Of a stretch of 64,000 nt of DNA, positions 22,918 to 37,766 are shown one piece after another. The DNA is from Mycoemilia scoparia. Its lineage: Eukaryota; Kickxellomycota; Kickxellomycetes; Kickxellales; Kickxellaceae. Where the stretch lies: assembly GCA_027575805.1 (NCBI GenBank), contig JANBPU010000005.1, forward strand, positions 124,001 to 188,000, read 5' to 3'. Within the stretch, counting starts at the first letter, position 1; every line of letters starts with the position of its first letter. The position numbers and the translations under genes were made by a program. The notes beneath the pieces were generated by a model that saw only the letters and a list, made by a program, of their open reading frames with translations, was not told the DNA's origin and searched no databases.

Positions 22918-24978
22918 ATGCGAATTGGGACCCAGCCACAAAAATTCCATAGGCTTGCCGGGATAATTTGTGGTCATGGCAGGCAACAAATTAGCGCTCG
23001 CCATATATCGTGCTACATTGTTGCCGATTTAAAAAATAGGATACATAAGAACACGATGGCTCCCAAAAACTCAAAAGAGCAGCATAAAAATCACACAAGT
23101 TTACCAAAAAACAATTCTAATATCCATCTAAAAAAGCATGCACCCAAAAGTTTGGTTGGATCGAAGGTATCTAACCTTCACGCCATATCTCCTCATCGGC
23201 GAAAAAGTTTAAACCAAAAAAATCATAAATCGATTAATTACAAGAAAGAAAGTGTAGAGAATGATTATTTTGACGGCGATGCGAGCATTAGAAACCTTAA
23301 TAGGCAACCCTTGCCGCCTTCAGATCGGATCGCTTCTGCATTGATACAGTTTCTTGAAAGTGGATCTTTCAAGACAACAAAAGATCCCGAAGAAGTCATC
23401 CCAGATACTATTGAAGAGCCAGAAACAAAAGCTACATATGATATAGGAGAATTGCAAAAGCAATTTGAAATGGGATTGCAAAATAATAACCTTGTTATGG
23501 CCTGGTTTGCCTACCGCAAAATTTCCAAAATAGATAAACGCAGAATAAACTCTATCCAATTCGGTCGCCTTTTAAGGCAAATCAACCGAACTCATACAGA
23601 GTTTGATTCTAGGGCCTCCCTGGATATGGCTCAATACATTTTGGGGGAGATGAGAAATTCGTTTGAAACACGTCCCTTGAGGATGCATCTGAACGAGTTA
23701 CTCAGAATTCTCGCAAAACGCAAAAAGATGAAATTTGCCATCAATATAAAAAACGCAATGAAGGAAAGAAGCTCTGATTCTACTACAATGGTTGACGCCT
23801 ATACATACGCTGCCCTGTTTTCTGGATTGAATCCAAACTCGAAGGCTGATCTGGGACTTGGCGTTCAGCTTTTTGACGAAATGCAAGAAGTTGGCATATA
23901 CCCTACCATACAAATATTTAAGGTCCTTTTGAGAGGCGCACGCAAATGTAAAGAAAAGGACATCCTTGTTCACATACTCTTGCAGTTGAACAACTTGGAT
24001 ACATCTGCATACGAAAACGTTGTCGCACAGAGATTTTATTCAATAACGGTAAAGTCATGGTTAAGTTTAGAGAACTTGCCGAATGCACTGATGCAGCTTA
24101 GAAAACTAGCAGCCATACCATATGTCCCTGTCACCAAGATTGCATCGACTGACCCCATGATGTCCAACCACAAATTTTCAATCAAAAGCATAAAAGAAAA
24201 CCACCGCCATAACTTTTACTACATCCTCCAGAAATCATATTCAGACGTCATTGTATACTGCATGGAAAATAGGTTACATGAGCTGGTTAGAGAGCTGTTT
24301 GAAGAATTTAGGCAGCAATCAATGATTCCGCCCACGCCTTGGCTGTACCTCAAACTCTTAGAATATTTTGGCAAGAGGAAGCTGATTGATGATGTAAAAG
24401 TGCTTTTTAGGATGATGCGAGAGGACGGGATACAACCAAGCATCGATGCGTACGTAAGCGTAATATCTAACTGCATGAGGCAGCCATCAGCCCGATACGT
24501 CGAAAGTTTCACCAAGAAGATCATCAGCGAATCGGCAAAAGATTTGGAATCCGATTCAGGGCCAATAAAAGTGACAAGCTCGTGGAAAGCAATACTCATG
24601 GAAAAGGTTAACAAGCTTGTATATCGCCCACAGGACTGTATCGAGTTCTACGAGAGCTACATCGACGAGGCATCACAGGGACTGGTGGAAATACAGGCTG
24701 GAAGCTGTCAGAGCCTCACCATCGGATGCTTTGTCATTGATGCATACAAAAGTCTGAATCAGCCTGGAAAGATTTTGAGTGTGTTCGAACGAATGGTCGA
24801 CGTATACAATCTGAATCCTGTTTTGGCCCAAACAGACATGGATCGAAAAACCAGAACCATTATGATATCTGACATGGCCAAAGATACTATTAAGGCTTGT
24901 CGAATGCTTGGCAAACGAAAGAAGGCCAGGCTGATAAAAGATTCTCTGCTTAGAGGTGGAATAGCCATTAATATTTAA
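22918..24978 (+). CDS. Mitochondrial pentatricopeptide-repeat protein
   Basis: Intronless, 686 codons. The N-terminus is rich in Arg, Lys, Ser and His with no early acidic residues, as in a mitochondrial presequence. A second Met at about residue 47 could be an alternative start. From about residue 170 onward the protein is helical with degenerate PPR units, for example YTYAALFSGL followed by LFDEMQEVGIYPT, and LYLKLLEYFG followed by LFRMMREDGIQPS and AYVSVISNC. PPR proteins bind organellar RNA and act in its stability, processing or translation. I cannot assign a yeast orthologue. The gene converges with AFG2, with under 180 bp between the coding ends. Confidence 0.8.
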   Translation: MRIGTQPQKFHRLAGIICGHGRQQISARHISCYIVADLKNRIHKNTMAPKNSKEQHKNHTSLPKNNSNIHLKKHAPKSLVGSKVSNLHAISPHRRKSLNQKNHKSINYKKESVENDYFDGDASIRNLNRQPLPPSDRIASALIQFLESGSFKTTKDPEEVIPDTIEEPETKATYDIGELQKQFEMGLQNNNLVMAWFAYRKISKIDKRRINSIQFGRLLRQINRTHTEFDSRASLDMAQYILGEMRNSFETRPLRMHLNELLRILAKRKKMKFAINIKNAMKERSSDSTTMVDAYTYAALFSGLNPNSKADLGLGVQLFDEMQEVGIYPTIQIFKVLLRGARKCKEKDILVHILLQLNNLDTSAYENVVAQRFYSITVKSWLSLENLPNALMQLRKLAAIPYVPVTKIASTDPMMSNHKFSIKSIKENHRHNFYYILQKSYSDVIVYCMENRLHELVRELFEEFRQQSMIPPTPWLYLKLLEYFGKRKLIDDVKVLFRMMREDGIQPSIDAYVSVISNCMRQPSARYVESFTKKIISESAKDLESDSGPIKVTSSWKAILMEKVNKLVYRPQDCIEFYESYIDEASQGLVEIQAGSCQSLTIGCFVIDAYKSLNQPGKILSVFERMVDVYNLNPVLAQTDMDRKTRTIMISDMAKDTIKACRMLGKRKKARLIKDSLLRGGIAINI

Positions 24979-25153
24979 ATGCCACCTTCTATCACCACCA
25001 CTGCCATCACTGTTTTCTGTCAGATTTGTTTGGAAACTATATCACATAGACATTTTAATTTGCTAAACATGTACATTATATTGATAAATATTTATGAATT
25101 CAACGCATGTTCAATGACCAACAATTTCCAAAATTTGTATTTCCATTTCATGA

Positions 25154-28585
<3,432 letters not shown>

Positions 28586-29580
28586 TTACTACGCATTTTT
28601 AATCCTGATCTCCATATATGATAAAACACTTTATTATGGGTAAACCACGAAACTAGTATTAGTATATTATGATATAAAAGTACATGCTATCGCTCTAGCT
28701 AAAAACTTAAATGTAATAACAATAACTATATAATTGTGTAAAGCAAATGTGTATAATTCGTAAGTCCCGATAGGGAATGTCTGGATCTACAACTTTGATT
28801 TAAGCTCGCCTAACATATATAATCTGTCTCTACCTGGCATCGGCACAGGAATGGATGCAGGATGCGTGACACGTGGATCGAAATCTAAGTTGCTAAAGAA
28901 GTCAGGGTTAGCTGCTGTACCCCTTGAAGGGGCTGAAATATAGTTGTGTGGTGATAATGGCGGAGCAATTTGGTTCCTTCCGTGACCGCAAGAGAAGGTG
29001 GTTATAGATGCAGGGTGGGGCTGACAAAAAGCCAACATTTCTTCTTTGTGTGTGAATACAGTGACGTTGCTGCGCTGAGCTTTGAGTGAATGGATATACT
29101 CTAGCCTTTATAGCTTTTGGAGACACAGAAACAATGATATGCTTTTTAAGCAGACTCCAAATATAAGGGAGCTTATAAAGAAGCAATGATGCCAATTCTT
29201 ACAATAGATTATGAAGCTGCGGAGAAGAAGGTGTATTTTAGAATAACACCTTAAGTGTTTTTAAAGTAAGAGAAAAGGTTAGAGTAAAACGTAATAACAC
29301 AAATAGGGTGGTGAGTCAAAACCGGATAAAGGGAACCAAGCCAATAGCCAAGAAAATCCTGGCTCTTGAAGCGTGGTTGGATTGCGTTGAAAATAATCAT
29401 AATCAGCTGTGTGTATGTGCGTGTCTGTTTATTGTGACAAAAACCACCAGCATGCTATAGAAGCCTATTAGAGTCTTTTTCCTTTCCCTTCAACCACAAC
29501 ACACACTAAAACATATTTATCTTGTTTCTGTAATTATTCGATAATTCAAAAACAATACCTTGTGGTTTATTTCATTCAAA
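28586..29580. other. Region between AFG2 and SUMO, with one doubtful minus-strand frame
   Basis: About 1 kb. The only candidate is the minus-strand frame at 28787-29038 (listed separately). The rest is AT-rich, with a GT-rich patch at about 29408-29425, and should contain the SUMO promoter. Confidence 0.4.
28787..29038 (-). CDS. Possible terminal exon of a small unknown protein
   Basis: A frame ending at 28787 reads as soluble Pro/Ser/His-rich sequence (for example DFDPRVTHPASIPVPMPGRD) and stays open upstream to about 29100, where a CTAG could serve as a 3' splice site. I recognise no domain and could not build a convincing first exon. It may be a real small gene between AFG2 and SUMO, or chance. 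A 95-codon overlapping frame in another phase looks less protein-like. Confidence 0.25.
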   Translation of the reverse strand: MLAFCQPHPASITTFSCGHGRNQIAPPLSPHNYISAPSRGTAANPDFFSNLDFDPRVTHPASIPVPMPGRDRLYMLGELKSKL

Positions 29581-30096
29581 ATGTCGGACACAGAGCACAA
29601 CACTCCCCCAAAAAGCGATGCCCCCAAAGATGCCCAAAACTCAGTAAAGGACGAGAAGCCAGCCAACACACATATTAACCTCAGGGTTATTAGTCCAGTA
29701 AGCACTATGAACTCACGGTTTTTCTACAGCATACATATTCATGTTCATTCGGTTGCTAATTGATAAATTCTTGTCCTCTTATTTAGGACAGCCAAGAAAT
29801 CTGTTTCAAGATTAAAAAGCACACTCGTCTTGAGAAGCTCATGAACGCCTATTGTGACCGTACTAACCGCTCCAGAGGGTCCATTCGTTTCCTCTTTGAC
29901 GGCGATCGTATCAACGCTGGTGATACCCCAGAAAAGGTGAGTTAAAAACGTTGTGTAGTAATTTATAAGCTTTGATGTATATATGTACATGTATATTACA
30001 ACAACTATATAATTTGGATTCTTTTTATAGCTTGAAATGGAGGAGAACGATGCCATTGATGCTATGGTAGAGCAAGTTGGCGGCTATTATCTATAA
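29581..30096 (+). CDS. SMT3: SUMO (small ubiquitin-like modifier)
   Basis: Three exons: 29581-29697, 29787-29936, 30031-30096, encoding 110 residues. A flexible charged N-terminus precedes the ubiquitin fold: INLRVISP, EICFKIKKHTRLEKLMNAYC, SIRFLFDGDRI, DTPEKLEMEENDAIDAMVEQ. The precursor ends VGGYYL, so a SUMO protease must remove three residues to expose the conjugating di-glycine. The N-terminal extension lacks an obvious psi-K-x-E site. Identity is secure. Confidence 0.95.
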
Positions 30097-30419
30097 ACAA
30101 TATATACCCCCTCTAACATTTTGTACTTTTGCTTTATGTATGCCAAACACCTATAAATGTTGCATTTACAAAGTAAATATTACAAGAAACTGCCCTCAGT
30201 ATTTTTGTTACTACCTCTTGTGGCTCACGTCTTTGTAAAATAAAATCATATTAAAACGCTATTCTATTACTTGGCTTTATAATTTACCCCCTGGTTAAAT
30301 CCTTGACGCGGTCACCCATAATATTGCCTTCTCACATCTACGAAAACCATGAAAGATAAGGGGAGAAAAAGCTTTTCAATCTAGAAAATTATCCTGGTGA
30401 CCTTCTATTACAAAGCAAG
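30097..30419. other. Intergenic region
   Basis: Short AT-rich spacer holding the SUMO 3' UTR and the promoter of the ELM1-like gene. Nothing else seen. Confidence 0.5.
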
Positions 30420-32489
30420 ATGAGCAAGAAGGCAGCGGCATTTGTTCGGCATACCACCCTGCTTCCAAAGACATGGATATTTACTAGTGGTGAGCTAGAA
30501 AGCAAATACAAGGCCATCCGGGTCGCCAAAGGGCTGGGCGTTCCGTTCGAGATCAAAACCGTTAAACTAGGGCCAGGTAAGCAAAGATCTATATCAAAAT
30601 ATTGCTGATCATATTTACAACAGAAGGTAGTAATATGCGCCGATCTGGGTATTGCTACCTGTGTGGAAATTAGTTGTCCGAGCCTTGCCTCCGATCTTGC
30701 TTCGATTTTTGGCTGGAACCAATCTATTTAAAAAAATATCAGGTATGTGGCTTTAGGCATCAATATAATGCATTTGAAATGCCACTGAAGCTAACAGGGT
30801 TTAAATGTAATTTAGGAAGCGCATATCAAAACGAAAACCAAGGCAATAATTTCCAATGGCCACAGTATGTCATCGGTTCAGCACAAGATGCAATGCCTTT
30901 TTGTCTGGATGTGATCAAGCGAAGCAAAAACAGAACCCTTTCATGTAAGCTTGTTATCGGCTCTACATCCAGTAGTACAATCCAACTAAGCTCTAAAATT
31001 AGCAAAATTATAAACAATTGCCATTCTGCCTGTTAATAGCGTTTATCGGACATCCAGGGGTCAATTTTAAACTGTTTGATGTCGTAGCCATGACATCTAT
31101 TGACAGAATGAGATTAAGTACATTGTTGAAATGTTTGTCTGGTGCTGTGGTATGAGTTCCTTTGCAATATATAACATTTTGCTTGATACATACTTATAGA
31201 AAGCATTGGCCCAAATTTGCCCAACAACGATCATATAGTCTACACAGAGGTTAGTAATGACGATATAACCAGCGCTTCCATCAACATGGTAAATACTAAA
31301 AACAAGATGCTGAACAATATAATAGCTCCCTGTCCCAATTATATCTCGCAAGGAGGGTGAGATCTTGAACGAAAAATACTATAGCAATGACAACAACACG
31401 AACAGCACCACTGTAGCTAAACAAGACGGCCAAGGACAGAGAAAGGTAGCGTCTGTATTTGTCGGTGACTGCGTTCATAATTCTGGCTATAAAATCTTGG
31501 CGTCACATGTTTCACGCCTTTGTCGTGACATTAAGGCAAGTTAGGGATTATGTATGTATGTATGTATGTATATGACTCTATGTTGTGAGACCAAAATGTC
31601 CAGTTTTCTAATACACCTATTTTTATAAGTGTAGCTCTTGGCCACAAATTTTGACTACAAGCTATGTATACACATAAACCCCCAGGCACCTTCTAAAGTA
31701 AGCCATATCGTAGAGATAATAAATAAACCAGTAGAACTATAATTCATATCAACAAAGCAACAATGGTGGCATTAAATAGGTTCGGGCGGCTATTCTAGAT
31801 ACAACTGAAAGGTATGTTCATCAGGAAACGGATGCAATCTAGGTTGGAATCAGACCATTGTAACTGCGGTATTTTTATAACATTGAATATGGACTTAACC
31901 TTATAGCATTCAAAAAGAGCGTGGGCCTGAATCGGTCGCTGTATGGGATGGGAAACTGGAAGATGCAAATTCAAACCCATATATAAAGTATCTTTTGCAA
32001 GCAAACTGTATTGTCACAACTCCAGACTCGCTCGACACAACATCGTCGGCTCTTGAGCTTGGGTGAGTTTTGCATTCAGCCACCTACTTACTTTCCAAAA
32101 GACTGTCTGCTTCTCTCTCTCTATAGTGGAAGTATGGGCCTCAATGTGAACAACATTAGCCACAACCAACACTAAAGCTACAACTACAATTATTATTCTG
32201 TGTTTATAGCAAAAAGGTGTACATTGCCAGCCAGGAAAAAACTACAGGGCATCTCAGAAGCCTCCACCAAAAGCTGAACAAAAAGGGCTATCTTCGGAGA
32301 CTGTATATCGAAGGAACAGGCTACAGCCATATGCTAGTCACCTCAAGCGATGATGCCCACTATGACCCACTCAGCGCACTGGGGGACCGAATCCCGCTCA
32401 GGACCATGCCACCAAGCGAAGCCCACTCGGCCATTGCCAAGCGTATAATTGACAAGTGGAACGAAAAGCAGACGCTTTTGCAAGTATAG
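30420..32489 (+). CDS. ELM1-family protein (Mito_fiss_Elm1/DUF1022)
   Basis: Ten exons give a continuous 422-residue product: 30420-30576, 30674-30742, 30816-30944, 31040-31117, 31200-31288, 31353-31535, 31635-31730, 31780-31811, 31907-32062, 32210-32489. The order of motifs fits the ELM1 family: TWIFTSGELESKYKAIRVAK at the N-terminus, PQYVIGSAQDAMPF, FIGHPGVNFKLFDVVAM, NPYIKYLLQANCIVTTPDSL and the C-terminal KKVYIAS. The fold resembles GT-B glycosyltransferases. Plant ELM1 recruits dynamin to mitochondria; the fungal function is not established. The exon 31353 acceptor is one of two close alternatives, and the intron at 31536-31634 starts with GC. Exon boundaries are less certain than for the other genes. 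Confidence 0.72.
31536..31634 (+). other. GC-AG intron in the ELM1-like gene
   Basis: Donor GCAAGT after an AAG codon, acceptor GTGTAG. No GT donor nearby gives an open frame. Less certain than the AFG2 case because the protein family is more variable. Confidence 0.55.
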
Positions 32490-33029
32490 AGGAGAGGCCC
32501 ACACATTATTCATGGTTTGTTTTGGTTTTATGGTGCAATGATGCCAATGAGAAGGATTTCATTTTCAATAAATTGGATAATTCCAGGCAGAGCGTGATTG
32601 CAGACATGCACATTTGCCACTACGTTGTGCCAGACACAGCAGAGGAAAACCGTTCATTGTCTGCCACCAAGCAGGAGGAAAATGCTTGGATAGGCTGGCG
32701 GGCGAGCAATACAAACACAGACGCATTCTTTGAGAGGAGACAGGTGTTTTCATCTCCATTGTTGTGGTCTAAACACACAAGCACAGTGCGCCGCCTCTGT
32801 CTCACATATTTACCAATATGCAGAAAATCACCATTGCCTTTTTAGTATGCCCTCAACATCCAAATATTTAAAAGAATACAAACCACCACCACCGCCGCCG
32901 CTGCATCTCAGGAGTCCTCTATCATCACCAGCTTTTCTCTCTGAATTTTTTCTTGTCTTGTCTTGTCTTGCCATACACACATCCTCTATACTTATATACT
33001 TTCCACTCTAGTACATATACACGGCAATA
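32490..33029. other. Intergenic region upstream of CDC12
   Basis: No supported gene. Contains a CCACCACCACCGCCGCCG run (about 32884-32902), TCTTG repeats (about 32951-32970) and the CDC12 leader. Confidence 0.45.
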
Positions 33030-34577
33030 ATGTCTGGTGAAAGCCCATCTCAAACCCAATTCCAAACCACCGATGGCATAGGAATCGCCAATTTGCCCAA
33101 CCAGCTACACAAGATTGTCACAAAGAAGGGCACAAACTTTTCTGTGATGGTTGTTGGTACGTAAAGCATTATAAGGCATGCCATTTGAGCCTCTTATCTT
33201 TGAGCAAATCCAACAAGCTGCTACTGCTGACTTTCATAATATAGGCGAGTCTGGCACAGGAAAAACCACATACATCAACACGCTGTTCACCACAGAGCTT
33301 ATTGAGCCTCTTGACGATGCTACCCGTCGCAAAAAGCAGCTGGACCGCACCGTTGACATAAACATCCATAAGGCCGGTAAGTAACAGTAGCAACGCAACA
33401 AAGCGCGCGCCCTTCATTGGAGCTGATGATGGCTGGAGAGAACGACCGATTGTCGCCCATTCTATTACACACCACCGCCCGTCCTTTTAAAGCAGCGTCT
33501 GACTAAGCCACATTGTTGAAAATCCTGCTGTACCAAGAGATTTTCTATTGCACACGTGTCTGCGATGCGTATGTGCGTGTTTACATACACAGCCCATATT
33601 ATCCCTGATTTTAACCTGTATATCCATACTCACATAAACGCACTTGTTTATTGCAAAATGTAGAGCTCGAAGAGAAGGTCTTCAACGTTAAGCTCAATGT
33701 CATTGACACACCGGGATTTGGCGACTATGTTGACAACAACGAATGCTGGCACCCAGTCATTGATTTCCTTGAGAACCAGTATGAACAGTACCTCCGCCAG
33801 GAGCAGCAGCCCATCCGCAAGGACATTGTTGACATGCGAGTCCACGCCTGCCTGTACTTTATCCGCCCTAATGGACATACCCTCAAGCCCATCGATGTCC
33901 GCGCAATGAAGGCCATTGGCGCACGCTGCAACCTGATCCCTGTTATAGCCAAGGCCGACACTCTGACCCCCAGAGATCTGAAGCAATTCAAGAAACGTGT
34001 CATGGACATCATTAGCGCCCAGAACATCCGCATCTACACGCCACCCGTTGAGACCGAGGATGAGCCATCCGCAAAGAGGAACCGCGAGATAATTGCCGCC
34101 ATGCCTTTCGCTATCATTGGCAGCACCCAAGAAGTCCCAACCCCCGACGGCCGCCGCGTCAAGGGCCGTACCTACCAGTGGGGCGTTGCTGAGGTTGAGA
34201 ATGAGCAGCACTGCGACTTCAAGAAGCTCCGTAGCTTGCTTATTCGCACCCACATGCTCGACCTGGTCACCACCACTGAGGAAGTACACTACGACAAGTA
34301 CAGGACTACCCAGATGAAGACTCGCAAGTTTGGCGAGCCCAAGCCAAAGAAATCGGACAACAAGAAGTTCAAGGAAGAGGAGGAGCAGCTCCGCAAGCGC
34401 TTTACCGAGAAGGTCAAGCAGGAAGAAAACAGATTCCGCCAATGGGAGCAGAAGCTTATTGCCGAGCGTGACCGTCTCAACAAGGATCTGGAGCAGGACC
34501 ACAACTTGGTAAAGCAGCTCGAATCTGAGATTGAACAACTCCAAAAGGGGCCTGGTGGTGCCAAATTCGGGAAATAA
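33030..34577 (+). CDS. CDC12: Septin, CDC12/AspC class
   Basis: Three exons: 33030-33156, 33245-33376, 33664-34577 (390 residues). GTPase motifs: G1 GESGTGKTT, G3 DTPGFGD, G4 AKAD. The septin-unique element is present (WGVAEVENEQHCDF, then LRSLLIRTHMLDL), and a C-terminal coiled coil follows from about residue 315 (RKRFTEKVKQEENRFRQWEQ). The segments ELEEKVFNVKLNVIDTPGFG, EQQPIRKD and RFRQWEQKLI are those of fungal Cdc12/AspC. Septins polymerise into hetero-oligomeric filaments at septa and hyphal tips. This fits with the SepH-type kinase elsewhere in the window, though there is no evidence of physical linkage between the genes. Confidence 0.93.
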
Positions 34578-35576
34578 GCATTCTCTTGGTGAGACCTCTG
34601 ATGGGTTTTATTAGATATGTGAGGTGTGTGTGTGTGTGTGTGATAATAGAGCGTTGTGTATTTTATTTGGAGAGGGAGGAAGGAGACACTCTGTGCTGAT
34701 GACGATATAACAACCATTACACATTATTCTCTCCCCCATAACCCTCTTTCGTATTTATATTGATCTCGTCTAAAACTATGTTTACCATTTAAACTAACGA
34801 AGCACAATATTCTTATATTACCATCCATCCACACACACCTCAGCCGTTGCTTCCACTTGGATGGACAGCCATCAACAATTCTCATTGACTCATCAGACAG
34901 CAATTATAAAAATCATTATCATCAGATCAGACTATACAAACCCACTAATAACAATTACCACGAAAATTCATGATACCTACCATCACCATATCTCCTCCCC
35001 TCCCTTTACGAGTTGACCTTTATATTATTCACCTTTGTTAGTCATCACGACGACCGTCATTTATATTTAACAACTAACCACCACACCACTTTTTTGCTCC
35101 TCATTTTTCTCATTTAGTTTTTTGAATTCCCTCAATGATTACACTATACCTTTAATGTTGTTTCTATTCAAAACATTCATCAAATTATAATGCGCACAAA
35201 TGTCTTTGCAAGTGTAGAATTTGCTTCAAAGAGCGATGGGACTGAATCGAGCCCCGTATCCTTCAAAGCAATCTGTATATCATAAACCTCACTATAAAGA
35301 TCTGGATTATAATGTGATATATATTGTGCTTACGAAATAGTTTAAAATGAGAAGGGTGAAAAAGTACAAAACATTGGCCTAGCAAATACAATACTGTGCC
35401 TATATTATCTATTTTATGTGAAGATTCTGGGAACAAAGGGAGAGGATATAAGTGGAGGATATGTGAGAAAATCTGGCTATACATGATGAAATGGCATTTG
35501 GCTTATGAATGCAACCTTGATTAACATAGCAATGAAAATGCTGCTGCTACTACTACTACTACTACTATCGTTACTA
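34578..35576. other. Convergent 3' region between CDC12 and TAF8
   Basis: About 1 kb without a supported gene. Contains a GT run (34624-34642) and a CTA trinucleotide run (about 35541-35567) next to the TAF8 stop. Likely long 3' UTRs. Confidence 0.5.
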
Positions 35577-36976
35577 TCATGTTGATGCAGCTGGTGTGGT
35601 AGCGCTTTGAGCTTTGCTAGTTAATACATTAGTTGCTACACCATCGTTACCACCACCTACAATTTTGGCAGCATCAATATAACCAAACTTCTGTCTGTTA
35701 CTCGCTTTCTGATAGTTTGCTGGAGGAAACATCATTGTTAGCCTATCTATTGCTTTTTGTGGGCTCTTTTTATCTCTTCCGCCATTGGGTGCTGTATCTT
35801 CCTCTGATGATGCTGTGCTTGAACGCTTTTGTGTTGATTCCTGGGCTTTCGAATCGCTGACATTATTGACACCAATTGATTTTGATAACGATAAATTGCT
35901 TCTCGAAATTAAAACTAGCTTTTGGAGATTCTCCTCCGCTTGTCTGCCTTGTTCAGTTTTTTGCTTTCTGATAAGAAATGTATCGGTGCTCCTTTTGGGA
36001 AACACCGGTGTTTGTCGATATGTGTGTGAGCTGGGCAGCTCTGGAAGGTGCTCTGGTATATGATCAGGAACCTTGGGTGATATAAGAATATCATCTTCAT
36101 TCTCTTGTGCAGAATCAGATGGCTCTTCAGCTTCCTTTTCAGAATCCTTTTTGGACACATTCACGCCCTTTTGCTGGGTGGGCTCTGTAGCGGGCTTGGT
36201 ATTTGTAGCCAAGCTAATAGCACTTTCGTTACGAGACAACCCACTTGATGCCGGAGACTTTGGATGGCTAACAATGGCATTATTTTCATTCCCATCAATA
36301 TCCATACCTGTGCTATCAACTGCAGCAGATGTCAATACGCCATCATTATTATCACCAGTAGTTTGCTCCTCAACCTGCTCAAACTCGGAGTCAGATTCTC
36401 CGGCTTTATTAGCATTGCTGAGAAGATCGTGGGTTTCCTTTCTGTAAGCAAGCATCGACTTTATAAGTTTGAGACAATCTGCTTCACCTGGGGGCGAGGA
36501 GATAGTTGCTGCTTTCGTGGCCTCTTCCTTCGATTTACGAATCCGTTTGTGTATTTTGTATATGCTACTCCTCCTTTCGGCTGTGGAGAACAGCTCGACT
36601 TCTTTATGTAAATACTCTTCAAGACTCCCCGTCGAAACACCAAAAAGATCCAGTACCTTCCCAACGTCGTTTAAATTTGGACGTGTACGTGTAGCCAGCT
36701 CACCGAATGATTGGGCATGTGCAAACAATTCCTGCATGTCTATTTTTATATATTTTTGTTTTATCTTGGTCAGGAATGCTACTACTTTTTAACATAAAAT
36801 ACTGGTGGTTGTCCATTTAGAAATTTTAAAAGCCATTTCCACTTACATAGTATACCAACGTCACAAAGAGAAGAAAGAGCTTGTGAGCTTATGCTGGTTA
36901 TGCCCTGGCTCTGTAGCAACAGAGAGAATACTGCTTTAATATACGATCGTCTGATATCATCTGGTCTCTGTGTCAT
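35577..36976 (-). CDS. TAF8: TFIID subunit TAF8
   Basis: Two exons, 36976-36847 and 36739-35577, joined by a 107-nt intron; 430 residues. The N-terminal histone fold (bromodomain-associated/BTP type, about residues 8-85) is split by the intron: DIRRSYIKAVFSLLLQSQG then FGELATRTRPNLNDVGKVLD. After an acidic Ser-rich linker comes the TAF8 C-terminal motif at about 285-335 (IPEHLPELPSSHTYRQTPVF). TAF8 pairs with TAF10 and holds TAF2 in the TFIID lobe. TAF3 shares the histone fold but not the HTY-TP motif, so TAF8 is preferred. The TBP gene lies 10 kb to the right. Confidence 0.85.
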
Positions 36977-37766
36977 GGTTTACAAAGCATAGGCTTATAA
37001 TATAATATAATATGATATAATATAAAAATAGCAAAATGTATAACAAGTTAGAGTGTTTGCATCAAATCAGGGCGTAATAGCTGTAAAGTAACAAAAGCGG
37101 AAATGTTTCATAAGTGTGAGTATGACCATGGTATTGTAGATTATTAACTTAATCATGATCATTTGATCTTTGACATTCACAAGACCCAAAACATACAATT
37201 ATGTTCTCATAATAGCGAAGGAAAAAACTATGTCTGCAATAAACACAGGTAAGCAGCACTAATAGTTGGCATTTTTATCATCGTTATTAGATGATTTTAT
37301 TTCACAAGTTATTAGGTATAGAAGTCCTCCTCCAAAAACTATCATCAAATATATATATATATATATATATAATACATACACAAACAGAAGATAGAATATT
37401 AAGCAATAGTCAGTAGGAAACAACAAATAATACTGAAAACAAGACATACATTTAAGAGAAAAGTCAGCTTCACACCATCCCTGAAAGAGCATGTGTCTTA
37501 GCATACATCAGAACTTTTGCAATTTTATAAACTATTTATCAAATTTATGGTATATTATTCTGGGATCCACCCACAGCCATTGTGTGGCTGACCAGTAGTG
37601 AAAATCGACCAGATATAAAACTAATAATATTTCTAAAGCTATGTCACATTAATTATAGATTTAAAACAATTTTAATATTGGGAATACTAATGCTAGCGAA
37701 GGAACAACATATCATTTGCTTTTGGGATCAAACATTTGAAAAGACATTAGTAAAAGATTAATGCAT
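36977..37766. other. Intergenic region between beta-tubulin and TAF8
   Basis: Holds the beta-tubulin 3' UTR and the TAF8 promoter. An AT dinucleotide run lies at 37349-37372. A possible tiny plus-strand first exon (ATG at 37230 followed by a GTAAGC donor at 37249) is discussed in the findings. Confidence 0.4.

Noticed and set aside
33648..34544. A 298-codon minus-strand frame
   Set aside because: Exactly antisense to the third exon of CDC12. Its Leu/Val-rich composition is the expected mirror of septin codons, and septin identity on the plus strand is certain.
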